DNA of 64,000 bases. It comes from Pseudomonas oligotrophica. Lineage in GTDB: Bacteria > Pseudomonadota > Gammaproteobacteria > Pseudomonadales > Pseudomonadaceae. Made by a program: the position numbers and the translations under genes. Each line of letters begins with the position of its first letter. Positions within the stretch are counted from its first letter, which is position 1. Where the stretch lies: assembly GCF_021726475.1 (NCBI RefSeq), contig NZ_JAKJRU010000002.1, forward strand, positions 186,001 through 250,000. The letters run 5' to 3'. The notes under the pieces were generated by a model that was given only the letters and a program-made list of their open reading frames with translations, searched no databases and was not told where the DNA came from. This document shows positions 13,423-21,896 of the stretch, piece by piece.

Positions 13423-14763
13423 CTAGGCCAGCAGCGGCAGCAGCAACAGCGGCCCGAGCACCAGCGCCACGAAGCGACCGTTCCAGCCGAAGGCGATGCG
13501 CCACGGCGAGAGCCCGGCGTGGCGCGCCAGCAGCAGCGCCGAGGGGCCGTAGGGCGAGAGCAGCATGGCCAGCGAGAAACCGATCAGCAGTGCTACCGCC
13601 GGTTGCATCAGCGGTACGCCATGGGTGGCCAGCTGGGCGAGCAGCGCGGTGAACAGGCTCAGCGACACGATCGGTGCGACGCCCAGCAGGGCCAGCAGGA
13701 TGATCCCCAGCAGGCCGGCGCTGGCGAGGCCAAACAGCGCCGCCGGGGTCAGGCTGAGCTGGTCGGCGAGCGCCTGCACCGGCACCAGGCTGGCGGCGAG
13801 CCCGCCGAGCACGGCCGAGATGGCGAAGATAAAGGTCTCGTTGCGCATGCCGGCCAGGGTGTCGCGCACCTCGCGATAGACCGCCAGTGGCGCGTTCCCC
13901 TGGCCCAGCAGCGCGCCGAGCACCGCCAGCGGGACCAGCAGCATCGCCGCCTGGGTCGCCGACAGCCAGGTCAGCATGGCCAGCGCGGTGATCGCCAGGA
14001 TCCCGGCGAGACTGGCCAGCAGCAGGCCGCCCAGGCGAGCGGGCGCGGCTTGGGCGGGCGGCGCGGCCAGCGGCCTGGCCTGCTTCAGGCCGCGCAGTCG
14101 ACGGTTGTCCAGCGGCCAGCCCGCCAGCAGCAGCACCGCTGAGGCGAGCAGGCCGAACGGCAGCAGCTGGGGCCAGCTGAGGCCGGGCAGCTCGCGGGTG
14201 AGGATCGCCACCACCACGCTGGTCGGCGCCAGCAGCGGGACCAGGGCGAAGCCGCGCAGCGCCGTGACCATCACCCCGCGGCTCGCCTCGCGGCGCTGCG
14301 CCTCGTTGCAGTCGCGCCGCTGCAGGTGGCTATCCAGCGAGCCGCAGACCAGGTTGAGCATGCCGAAGCTGAGGATCGAGCCGAGCGCGAAGGTGCTCAG
14401 CAGGTAGCCCGGGTAGAGGCTGGCCGGCGGGCCGGCGAGCAGCAGGCGATGCAGTTCGCCGAGCTGCTGCAGGCGCTTGACCAGGCAGTGCATCAGGCCG
14501 AGTGCGCCAATGAAGGCGCCATAGTAGGCCGCCGAGGCGAGCATGCGCTGGCCCTGCGCCCAGTTGGCCTCGCCGTGCAGCAGCCAGAAGCCGAGGAGCG
14601 CGAGGGTGACCAGCCCGAGGCGCCGCGGATAAGGCATCAGCGAGCGCCAGTGGCAGGCGAAGAACAGCAGCAGCAGACAACCGCTGGCCACGCTCAGCGC
14701 GGGCAGGCGGGTCAGCAGCGCCAGTAGCTCGCAGGCCAGCGCCAGGGGCAGCAGGACGAGCAT
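13423..14763 (-). CDS. Putative multi-pass inner-membrane protein, function unknown
   Basis: Not recognised. From the ATG at 14763 the protein has 446 residues and is mostly hydrophobic, with about 10-12 membrane segments in two halves separated by a more polar stretch (around LDNRRLRGLKQARPL). The second half contains LGVAPIVSLSLFTALLAQLATHG and a C-terminal PYGPSALLLARHAG loop; the overall look is of an ion-transporter-type permease, but no family motif is decisive. The start is uncertain: the frame is open to 14961, no convincing ribosome-binding site is seen, and GTG at 14796 is an alternative. It overlaps nothing and converges with radC. Confidence 0.6.
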   Translation of the reverse strand: MLVLLPLALACELLALLTRLPALSVASGCLLLLFFACHWRSLMPYPRRLGLVTLALLGFWLLHGEANWAQGQRMLASAAYYGAFIGALGLMHCLVKRLQQLGELHRLLLAGPPASLYPGYLLSTFALGSILSFGMLNLVCGSLDSHLQRRDCNEAQRREASRGVMVTALRGFALVPLLAPTSVVVAILTRELPGLSWPQLLPFGLLASAVLLLAGWPLDNRRLRGLKQARPLAAPPAQAAPARLGGLLLASLAGILAITALAMLTWLSATQAAMLLVPLAVLGALLGQGNAPLAVYREVRDTLAGMRNETFIFAISAVLGGLAASLVPVQALADQLSLTPAALFGLASAGLLGIILLALLGVAPIVSLSLFTALLAQLATHGVPLMQPAVALLIGFSLAMLLSPYGPSALLLARHAGLSPWRIAFGWNGRFVALVLGPLLLLPLLA

Positions 14764-15181
14764 CAGGCGGACCGGACGCCGGGCAGGCGGGCGCACAGCG
14801 ACGACGCGCGGGCGAGGATTCGGCGGGGGCTGGGCATGACGGGCATCACGACAGGCGGCTGGGTAGCGCCGCAGCCTGGCAGCCTTCGGGCCTTCGGTCA
14901 ATATCACGGAATCTTGTTCCGCTTGGCGAAATTGGCCGCGCTGAGGGTGCCAACGGGGCACCTGGAGCCCGGTCCGCTCCGCGACCCGCAGGGTGCCAGC
15001 CCGGCCGCCCGCACGGATGCGACGCGACGCCGCGCGACCGGTGGCCTTCAGCTTTGCCGGCAGCGGCCGCTAGCCTGATAGGCCTTGCATACAGGCCAAT
15101 TGCTACCAAGGGCCAGTGTCGCCAGACGCCGGGCCGGGGTAAAAGTGTCCGCTCGACGACGAGAACAACAAGAGGCCCTCG
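14764..15181. other. Non-coding gap of about 418 bases between divergent genes
   Basis: No gene is supported here. The stretch separates the divergent membrane-protein gene and chemoreceptor gene. It contains a small inverted repeat (AGGCC...GGCCT-type around 15080-15098) and, at its right end, the A-rich AACAACAA element next to the chemoreceptor ribosome-binding site. The left 200 bases may belong to the membrane-protein gene if it starts upstream. Confidence 0.6.
15164..15171 (+). promoter_or_regulatory. AACAACAA element, possible Hfq/Crc target
   Basis: Matches the AAnAAnAA catabolite-activity motif bound by Hfq with Crc, and directly precedes the AGAGG ribosome-binding site of the chemoreceptor gene. 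The position suits translational repression; binding is inferred only. Confidence 0.45.
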
Positions 15182-16747
15182 ATGCGTCCCGCCAATCGCC
15201 GTTATCTGTCGGCCGGCCTGGTTCACGGGCTGGGTGTCTGCGCTGTGTTGCTGCTGCATGTCTGGCTGGCGCCGCCGGTGCCGGTCACGCTCGCCCTGCT
15301 GCTGGGCGCGGCGCTGTGGCCCTGGTTCGTCGGCTGGCGCGCGCACGCCGAGGCCGGGCCTGCGCCGGCCGAGCAGACCGACTTCACCGAACTGAGCAAG
15401 AACCTCTCGCGTACCACCTGCCACAACGCGCTGGCCTCGGCGCAGGTGGCCTTCAGTGCCGAGCAGCTGGCCAGCCGGCTGCAATCGCAGCTGCAGGCGA
15501 TCAGCGAGATCGCCAACGGTGCCGAGGCCGTGACCCAGACCGAGCAGCACGGCGCCGAGCAGGCGCGCCAGGCACTGCAGGCGGCCGGCAGCGTGCGCCT
15601 GAGCAGCGACACCGGCCAGGCCGGGCTGTCCCAGGCGATCGCCCGGATGCAGCAGCTCAGCGAGCAGACGCGCACCAGCCGCGCGCTGATCGACGGGCTG
15701 TCGGCACGCACCGAGGACATCCGCCAGATCACCGACGTGATCCAGTCCATCGCCAGCCAGACCAACCTGCTGGCGCTCAACGCGGCCATCGAGGCGGCGC
15801 GCGCCGGCGAGGCGGGGCGCGGCTTCGCGGTGGTCGCCGACGAGGTACGAAACCTGGCGGCGCGCACCAGCAGCGCCACCGAGGAGGTCGGCCGGATGGT
15901 CGCCGACATCCGCCAGCAGAGCGAGGCGGTGGTCAGCTACATCCAGCAGCAGGCGCAGGAGCTCGACCAGGCGGCGGCCCAGGTCGCCGGGGCCGGCGAG
16001 CAGTTGACCGGCATTGCCGAGCTGGCCAGCGGCGTCGAGGCGCAGGTGGCGCAGATCACCGATGGCACCGCCAGCAACCACGAGCGTCTCAGCGCGCTGT
16101 TCGTCGCCCTCGACCAGCTGCGCGGCGATGCCCTGGACAGCGGCGAGCAGACGCGCCAGCTCGAGCGCGCCGCGGAGAAACTGGTCGGCCAGGCCGAAAG
16201 CGCCAGCGAGCAGCTCGCCGAGGTGCAGCTGGACGACTACCACCAGCGCATGTACGACCTGGCCCGGCGCGGCGCCGCCGACATCGGGGCGCGTTTCGAG
16301 GCGGATGTCGATGCCGGGCGCATTCGCCTGGAGGACCTGTTCGACCGCAACTACCAGGCCCAGGCCGGTACCGATCCGCTGAAGTACCACACCCGCTTCG
16401 ACCGCTATGCCGACGAAGTGCTGCCGGCGATCCAGGAGCCGTTGCTGGCCGACAGCGAGGTCATTGTCTACGCCATCGCGACCACTGCCGAAGGCTACGT
16501 GCCGACGCACAACCGGGCGTTCAACCACCCGCCGGTCGGCGACCCCGAGGTCGACCGCGCGCGCAGCCGCGGCAAGCGCCTGTTCAACGATCGCACCGGT
16601 GCACGCTGCGGCAGCCACCGCCGGCGCCTGCTGTTGCAGACCTACAGCCGCGACACCGGCGAGCTGATGCACGACCTCTCGGTGCCGATCCTGGTCAAGG
16701 GTCGCCACTGGGGCGGCCTGCGCCTGGGCTATCGCCCGGAAGACTGA
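15182..16747 (+). CDS. Methyl-accepting chemotaxis protein with C-terminal sensory-type domain
   Basis: Chemoreceptor of 521 residues with an unusual layout. Two hydrophobic segments (about 8-30 and 33-51) lie together at the N-terminus with almost no periplasmic loop, so there is no classical external ligand-binding domain. The signalling hairpin is clear at 185-228 ([21 protein letters not shown], given in part, then [15 protein letters not shown]). After a helical stretch comes a separate domain, about 353-520, with [43 protein letters not shown] and [11 protein letters not shown]. This module occurs at the C-terminus of other proteobacterial receptors and would lie in the cytoplasm. The ATG at 15182 follows AGAGG. 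The ligand is unknown. Confidence 0.87.
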   Translation: MRPANRRYLSAGLVHGLGVCAVLLLHVWLAPPVPVTLALLLGAALWPWFVGWRAHAEAGPAPAEQTDFTELSKNLSRTTCHNALASAQVAFSAEQLASRLQSQLQAISEIANGAEAVTQTEQHGAEQARQALQAAGSVRLSSDTGQAGLSQAIARMQQLSEQTRTSRALIDGLSARTEDIRQITDVIQSIASQTNLLALNAAIEAARAGEAGRGFAVVADEVRNLAARTSSATEEVGRMVADIRQQSEAVVSYIQQQAQELDQAAAQVAGAGEQLTGIAELASGVEAQVAQITDGTASNHERLSALFVALDQLRGDALDSGEQTRQLERAAEKLVGQAESASEQLAEVQLDDYHQRMYDLARRGAADIGARFEADVDAGRIRLEDLFDRNYQAQAGTDPLKYHTRFDRYADEVLPAIQEPLLADSEVIVYAIATTAEGYVPTHNRAFNHPPVGDPEVDRARSRGKRLFNDRTGARCGSHRRRLLLQTYSRDTGELMHDLSVPILVKGRHWGGLRLGYRPED

Positions 16748-16852
16748 TTCTGTTGCGACTGTGCGGCAATCGGTCGCAGGCGGCGCTAGGATGGGCCGAT
16801 TCTCGGTGGGCCCGCGATTCCCGCGGGCTCGCTGAAAACCGGAGACCTGGCC

Positions 16853-17377
16853 GTGAAGACGCTGACCGATCACCTCTGCCAATACGCTGCCTATCACCGC
16901 GACCCGCGCAACCTGCTGACGCACTTCGTCGGCATCCCGCTGATCGTGCTGGCGGTGGCGATCCTGCTGTCGCGCCCGGGCCTGGACGTGGCCGGGTTCT
17001 GGCTCAGCCCGCTGTGGCCGGTGGCGTTCGCCGCCGGTGCCTTCTACCTGCGCCTGGACCTGCGCTACGGCCTGGTGATGGTCGCGTTCCTGGCACAGTG
17101 CCTGTGGCTCGGTGCCTGGCTGGCGCGCGGGCCGACGGCGGTCTGGCTGGCGCTGGGCCTGGGGCTGTTCGTCGGCGGCTGGATCGTCCAGTTCGTCGGG
17201 CACTACTTCGAAGGGCGCAAGCCGGCATTCGTCGATGATCTCAGCGGGCTGCTGGTCGGCCCGCTGTTCGTCGCCGCCGAGCTGGGCTTTCTGCTCGGCC
17301 TGCGCCAGCCGCTGCGCCAGGCGATCGAGGCGCGGGTCGGCCCGGTGCGGCTGCGCGAGGCGCGTGCCAGGGCCTGA
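16853..17377 (+). CDS. DUF962/Mpo1-like membrane protein
   Basis: Four- to five-pass membrane protein of 174 residues in the DUF962 family, whose yeast member Mpo1 is an iron-dependent dioxygenase of fatty-acid alpha-oxidation. The hallmarks are the N-terminal YHRDPRNLLTHFVGIPL (His15 and His24) and the later GHYFEGRKPA, giving the His set thought to bind metal. The start is a GTG at 16853; no in-frame ATG fits the family N-terminus. It lies 105 bases after the chemoreceptor gene. Its bacterial substrate is not known, so the enzymatic role is inferred from the family. Confidence 0.78.
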   Translation: MKTLTDHLCQYAAYHRDPRNLLTHFVGIPLIVLAVAILLSRPGLDVAGFWLSPLWPVAFAAGAFYLRLDLRYGLVMVAFLAQCLWLGAWLARGPTAVWLALGLGLFVGGWIVQFVGHYFEGRKPAFVDDLSGLLVGPLFVAAELGFLLGLRQPLRQAIEARVGPVRLREARARA

Positions 17378-17380
17378 GGA

Positions 17381-18115
17381 TCAGCGCGCCCGCGCCATCC
17401 ACTGGTCGCTCAGGCTGCGCGTGTGGCGGTCGACGGTGATCGGCGCGAAGGGCCGGCCCGAAGCGGTGGAGAAGTTGTTGCTGGCGCTGTTCATGTCCTG
17501 CAGGGCGACCTTGAGGAAGTCCCAGCGGGTCTTGAGCGGGGCCAGCTGCGGGCCCAGCGAGGCGAACTCGGCGTCGATCGCCGGGACCAGCTGGCGCTCG
17601 TCCTGGCCGAGATAGGTGTCGGGCTGCTCGCGGGCCGTCTCGAACGAGCCGATGTAGGCACGGCTCAGGTACTGCACGGCGAGGTACTCGACCTTGGCCG
17701 GCAGCTCGGCCCGGGTATTCCCGCCCTGCTGGCTGCGCGCCGCGGTGAGGAAGTCGCGCAGGGCCTTGCTCAGCTCCAGCGGCCAGCCCCAGGGCATGTC
17801 GTCCTCGGCGAAGCCGAAGGCTGCGCCCTCGCGCAGCTTGGCTTCCAGCGCCTGGTGCCGTTCGCGCAATTCCGCATTCGGCGAAGGGGTGGCCTGCAGC
17901 GCCGCGGCGAGCGCGCGGATGTCTTCCTCCATGCGGGCCAGGTGGGCTTTCTGGAAGCCTTCGCCGCGGTAGAGCAGCAGGCTGCTGGTGGCGCGGCTGG
18001 CGTGGATCTGCAGGCTCTGCAGGGGCGAGACGCCCGGCTCGGGGCTGCTTTCGGCGAGCGCCGGCAGCCAGCCGATGAACAGGGCGATGAGCCATATCCT
18101 CATGCGATGGCGCAT
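17381..18115 (-). CDS. Secreted protein of unknown function
   Basis: Not recognised. The product has 244 residues with a signal peptide (residues 1-22, MRHRMRIWLIALFIGWLPALA). The mature part is predicted mostly helical, with ELRERHQALEAKL, a DDMPWGWPLELSKALRDFL segment and a Trp/Asn-rich C-terminal third (TRWDFLKVALQDMNSASNNF). No metal or catalytic motif stands out. The start at 18115 is chosen because AAAGGAG lies five bases upstream. An AACAACAA element directly precedes this site. It converges with the DUF962 gene with three bases between stops. Confidence 0.7.
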   Translation of the reverse strand: MRHRMRIWLIALFIGWLPALAESSPEPGVSPLQSLQIHASRATSSLLLYRGEGFQKAHLARMEEDIRALAAALQATPSPNAELRERHQALEAKLREGAAFGFAEDDMPWGWPLELSKALRDFLTAARSQQGGNTRAELPAKVEYLAVQYLSRAYIGSFETAREQPDTYLGQDERQLVPAIDAEFASLGPQLAPLKTRWDFLKVALQDMNSASNNFSTASGRPFAPITVDRHTRSLSDQWMARAR

Positions 18116-18126
18116 GTTGTGCTCCT

Positions 18127-18134
18127 TTGTTGTT
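18127..18134 (-). promoter_or_regulatory. AACAACAA element, possible Hfq/Crc target
   Basis: On the minus strand AACAACAA abuts AGGAG of the gene starting at 18115, the placement known for Hfq/Crc repression sites. Functional binding is inferred. Confidence 0.45.
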
Positions 18135-18242
18135 CTTATCGAAGCGTGGTGGGTGCGTATTGGCAACCGCCAGAGCCTAGTCCAGCGCTGGCAAAGTGGT
18201 ATCACTCCAAGGTGTGATTTGCGCGACCGGCCGGCGGACCGC

Positions 18243-19790
18243 TCAGAGCATGTGCTCCAGGCCGATGATGTCGGTCAGCCAGGCATTGATGCGGCGCCAC
18301 AGGCCGCCTGGCTCGCGCAGCAGCATGTGCCGGCGGCCGTTGTCCTCGGCGACCCAGGCGAGCACCTTGCGGCCGTCGAGACGCACCAGGCGGACCTCGT
18401 AGCTGACCGCCGGCGCCATGCCCTGGGCGGTCAGGCGCTGCACCTCGTCGGCCAGCGCCGGGCTCTGCACCAGCACGCCGACCTCGGTGTTCCACAGCAC
18501 CGAGCGCGGGTCGAAGTTCAGCGAGCCGATGAACACCTGCTTGCGGTCGAAGATCGCCGCCTTGCTGTGCAGGCTGGACTCCGATTCGCCGAAGAAGCTG
18601 TAGCTCGGGCGTTCGTCGGGCTGGCGGCGCAGCTCGTAGAGGCGCACGCCGCGCTCGAGCAGCTCGCGGCGGTAGGGCGCATAGCCGCCATGCACGGCGG
18701 GAACGTCGGTGGCCTCCAGCGAGTTGGTCAGCACGCGCACGTCGACCCCGGCTTCGGCGCGGCCGGCGAGGAAGTCGACGCCGTTGTCGGTCGGCACGAA
18801 GTACGCCGAGACCAGCGTCAGCTCGCGCTTGACCGAGCGCAGGGCCGGCGCCAGGCGCGTGGTCAGCAGCAGCTCGCGGGCCGGCCGGCCGTCGGCGGTG
18901 ACCTTGTCGGGGGCATCCCACAGCGCCTCGCCCGGCGCCCAGATTAGCTCGCGGAACCACTGCTGCAGGCGCGGCTGGCGCTGGTAGCTCATCAGCCGGC
19001 GATAGAGCGGGCCGTCCTCGCGCCGCGCCTTGGCAAGGTAATGCTCGAGCTGCTGGCGGACGCGCTCCAGGCGCGACGGGCGCGACGGCCGCCAGAGAAA
19101 ATGCTGGATGGGTACGCTCAGCGAGTGGTTCCAGTACTGGTCGAAGCTCTGCGCCAGCTGCCCGGCCACCGGGCCGACGGCGAGCAGGTCGATATCGGTG
19201 AAGTTCAGGCGCTGGTCGGCATCGAAGTATTCGTCGCCCAGGTTGCGGCCGCCGACGATGGCCAGCTGGCTGTCGGCGAGCATCAGTTTGTTGTGCATGC
19301 GCCGGTGCTGCTGCGACAGGTGCAGCAGGCGGCCGACGGCGCGGGTGACGCCGGTGCTGCGGCCCAGGTGCAGCGGGTTGAACACGCGGATCTGGATGTT
19401 CGGGTGCGCGGCCAGGGTGGCGATGCGGTAGTCGCCGCCGTCACTGGCGGTGTCGTCGAGCAGCAGGCGCACGCGCACGCCGCGGTCGGCGGCATCGATG
19501 AGCTCGGCCACCAGCGCCCGGGTCGAGAGGCCGTCGTGCAGGATGTAGTACTGGATGTCGAGGCTGGTGTGCGCCGCGCGGATCATCTCGGCGCGGGCGC
19601 CGAAGGCATCGTTGCTGTGCGGCAGCAGGCGGAAGCCCGAATGCCCGGCAGGCTGCCCCGCGGCCAGGCGCTCGACCTGCCGGGTGAGGGGTGAACCCGC
19701 GGCCGGCAGCGCATGGCTGGGGAGCGGTGGCGGGTGGCTGGCGCAACCGGCAAGCGCCAGCACGATCAGAAGCAGCAGGTAAGCGCGCAC
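18243..19790 (-). CDS. Phospholipase D-family lipoprotein, cardiolipin synthase C-like
   Basis: Predicted phosphatidyl-transfer enzyme of 515 residues resembling ClsC/YmdC. A lipoprotein signal (LALAGC, Cys16) anchors it in the envelope. Two HKD motifs are intact: HNKLMLAD starting at His166 (Lys168, Asp173) and HSKAAIFD starting at His408 (Lys410, Asp415), each followed by a Gly-Gly/Ser-Arg/Leu-Asn strand (IVGGRN, IGSLNFD). Such enzymes make cardiolipin from two phospholipids, though other PLD activities cannot be excluded. It stands alone, with the secreted-protein gene downstream and an amine oxidase gene upstream on the same strand. Confidence 0.85.
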   Translation of the reverse strand: MRAYLLLLIVLALAGCASHPPPLPSHALPAAGSPLTRQVERLAAGQPAGHSGFRLLPHSNDAFGARAEMIRAAHTSLDIQYYILHDGLSTRALVAELIDAADRGVRVRLLLDDTASDGGDYRIATLAAHPNIQIRVFNPLHLGRSTGVTRAVGRLLHLSQQHRRMHNKLMLADSQLAIVGGRNLGDEYFDADQRLNFTDIDLLAVGPVAGQLAQSFDQYWNHSLSVPIQHFLWRPSRPSRLERVRQQLEHYLAKARREDGPLYRRLMSYQRQPRLQQWFRELIWAPGEALWDAPDKVTADGRPARELLLTTRLAPALRSVKRELTLVSAYFVPTDNGVDFLAGRAEAGVDVRVLTNSLEATDVPAVHGGYAPYRRELLERGVRLYELRRQPDERPSYSFFGESESSLHSKAAIFDRKQVFIGSLNFDPRSVLWNTEVGVLVQSPALADEVQRLTAQGMAPAVSYEVRLVRLDGRKVLAWVAEDNGRRHMLLREPGGLWRRINAWLTDIIGLEHML

Positions 19791-19844
19791 GGTGGTTCCT
19801 GTCCGAGGGCTCGTTTCGCTTGGACGCCAGGCCGCCGCCGAAAT

Positions 19845-21179
19845 TCAGAAACGGTCCTTCAGGCGGTGCCAGAGCATGCCCAGCGCCAGCAGCGGCGAGC
19901 GCAGCGCGGCACCGCCGGGGAAGGCGCGGTGCGGCACCTTGGCGAACAGCTCGAAACCCGTGCTCTCGCGCTCGGCGATGGCCTGGGCCAGCAGTCGTCC
20001 GGCGAGGTGTGTCGCGTTCAGTCCGTGACCCGAGTAGGCCTGTGCATAGTAGACGTTGGGCTGCTCGGCGAGCCGGCCGATCTGCGGCAGGCGGTTGGCG
20101 CCGATGCCGATCATGCCACCCCAGGCGTAGTCGATGCCGATGCCCTGCAGCTGCGGGAAGACCGCGAGCATCTTCGGCTGCATGTAGGTGCGGATGTCCT
20201 GCGGGTCGCGCCCGGAGTAGTGGCAGGCACCGCCAAACAGCAGGCGCCTGTCGGCCGACAGGCGGAAGTAGTCGAGCGCCACGCGTTGGTCGCAGACCGC
20301 CATGTTCTGCGGCAACAACTCGTGCGCCAGCGCCTCGGGCAGGCGCTCGGTGGCGATGATGTAGCTGCCGGCCGGCAGCACGCGGGCGGCCAGGCGCGGC
20401 TGCAGGCGGCCGATATAGGCATTGCAGGCCAGCACCAGCGAGTCGGCGTGGACGCTGCCGCTGGCCGTCTCGACCCGCACCGTCGGGCCATAGTGGATGC
20501 GCTCGACCGGCGACTGCTCGAACAGCTGCACGCCCAGCGCGCGCGCGGCCCGGGCCTCGCCCAGCGCCAGGTTGAGCGGATGCAGGTGGCCCGAGCCCAT
20601 GTCCACCAGCCCGCCGATGTAGCGCTGCGAGCCGACGATGGTCGGCATGTTGGCCCGCGAGACGCGCTGCAGGCGGTGCGCATAGCCCAGGCGAAGCAGG
20701 TCGGCATACTCCTCCTCGAAGTGCTCGAGGTCGCGCGGCTTGGTCGCCAGGTCGCAGTAGCCCCAGGTCAGGTCGCAGTCGATGGCATGCTGCTCGATGC
20801 GCTCGCGCACGATCTGCACGGCCTCGATGCCCATGCGCTTGAGTTCGTTGACGCCGTCCTCGCCGAGCACGCCGGCGAAGCGCCCGACATCGTGGCCGAC
20901 CCCGCGGATCAGTTGGCCGCCGTTGCGCCCGCTGGCGCCCCAGCCGATCCGGTGGGCCTCCAGCAGGACCACCGAGAGGCCGCGCTCGGCCAGTTCGATG
21001 GCGGTATTCAGCCCGCTGAAACCACCGCCGACGACGCAGACGTCGGCACGCTGCTCGCCTTCCAGGCTGGGCAGGTCGAGTTCGTGGTGGCGGCTCGCGG
21101 CGTAGTAGGAAGGCGCGTGTTCGCTGGCGGAACCGGCGCGGGTGATGGGGTGCGGAAGGGTGTCTTGACGTGCTTGCAT
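19845..21179 (-). CDS. FAD-dependent gamma-glutamylpolyamine oxidase-like oxidoreductase (PuuB/PauB type)
   Basis: DAO-fold flavoenzyme of 444 residues. It has the Rossmann FAD motif VCVVGGGFSGLNTAIELAERG (given in part), the family segment RIGWGASGRNGGQ and a C-terminal GHGLNATHLAGRLLA. Homologues of this kind (PuuB/PauB) oxidise gamma-glutamyl-polyamines in polyamine breakdown. In P. aeruginosa the gene at this place, next to lrp, is one of the pauB paralogues as I remember it, and a PauR-like regulator lies 2.5 kb away here, which supports that role. The start is the ATG at 21179, chosen by family alignment; the Shine-Dalgarno is weak. The exact substrate is not proven. Confidence 0.8.
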   Translation of the reverse strand: MQARQDTLPHPITRAGSASEHAPSYYAASRHHELDLPSLEGEQRADVCVVGGGFSGLNTAIELAERGLSVVLLEAHRIGWGASGRNGGQLIRGVGHDVGRFAGVLGEDGVNELKRMGIEAVQIVRERIEQHAIDCDLTWGYCDLATKPRDLEHFEEEYADLLRLGYAHRLQRVSRANMPTIVGSQRYIGGLVDMGSGHLHPLNLALGEARAARALGVQLFEQSPVERIHYGPTVRVETASGSVHADSLVLACNAYIGRLQPRLAARVLPAGSYIIATERLPEALAHELLPQNMAVCDQRVALDYFRLSADRRLLFGGACHYSGRDPQDIRTYMQPKMLAVFPQLQGIGIDYAWGGMIGIGANRLPQIGRLAEQPNVYYAQAYSGHGLNATHLAGRLLAQAIAERESTGFELFAKVPHRAFPGGAALRSPLLALGMLWHRLKDRF

Positions 21180-21256
21180 GGGCCCAAGGGTAGACCGGAT
21201 CTGACCCGGCGGGCAAAAAGCGCCGCCGGTCGGCACCGGGCAAGGGCCGCTGCCGG

Positions 21257-21745
21257 TCAGTCCGGAACCGGCAGCTCCAGCGACTCCTTGACCTCCTCCA
21301 TGACGATGTAGCTCTTGGATTCGCGCACATGCGGCAGCTTGAGCAGGATGTCGCCGAGCAGCTTGCGATACGAGGCCATCTCCGAGATGCGCGCCTTGAC
21401 CAGATAGTCGAAGTCGCCCGACACCAGGTGGCATTCGAGCACGTGCGGCAGCTTGAGCACCGCGCGGCGGAACTCCTCGAAGATGTCGCCGGACTTGTAG
21501 GCCAGGCTGATCTCGACGAACACCAGCAGCCCGGCCTTGAGATGCTGCGGATTCAGCCGCGCCGAGTAGCCCATGATGATGCCCTCGCGCTCCAGGCGCC
21601 GGACTCGCTCGGTGCAGGGTGTGGTGGACAGGCCGACGCGCTCGCCCAGCTCGGTGAACGGAATGCGCCCTTCGGCCTGCAGGATGCGCAGGATGTGGCG
21701 GTCGATCTTGTCCAGCTCGCGGCGGGTCTGATGGCGGGTTCGCAT
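21257..21745 (-). CDS. Lrp/AsnC family transcriptional regulator, likely DadR
   Basis: Leucine-responsive-type regulator of 162 residues: an N-terminal helix-turn-helix (RELDKIDRHILRILQAEGRI and VGLSTTPCTERVRRLEREG) and a C-terminal RAM ligand-binding domain (LVFVEISLA, VSGDFDYLVKARI). It is divergent from dadA across 151 bases, as the alanine-responsive Lrp/DadR is in P. aeruginosa, where it activates dadA. The AT-rich sequence between them (AATTTAGCC, TTTTATATAGGC) is where binding would be expected. The start MRTRHQTRRELDKIDR fits the family; the GGAG is 13 bases away, so a slightly different start is possible. Confidence 0.9.
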   Translation of the reverse strand: MRTRHQTRRELDKIDRHILRILQAEGRIPFTELGERVGLSTTPCTERVRRLEREGIIMGYSARLNPQHLKAGLLVFVEISLAYKSGDIFEEFRRAVLKLPHVLECHLVSGDFDYLVKARISEMASYRKLLGDILLKLPHVRESKSYIVMEEVKESLELPVPD

Positions 21746-21896
21746 GGGGAAATGCACTCCAGAAAAACCAATGAAGGCGTTAATAACTGCCAAATTTAGC
21801 CTTTTATATAGGCAATAACACTGCGCGCGCCTTTCTATACTCCGCTCGAGAATGACTTTCAGCGACACCCGCGACGAATGGGTGAGGAGGCGTGCG

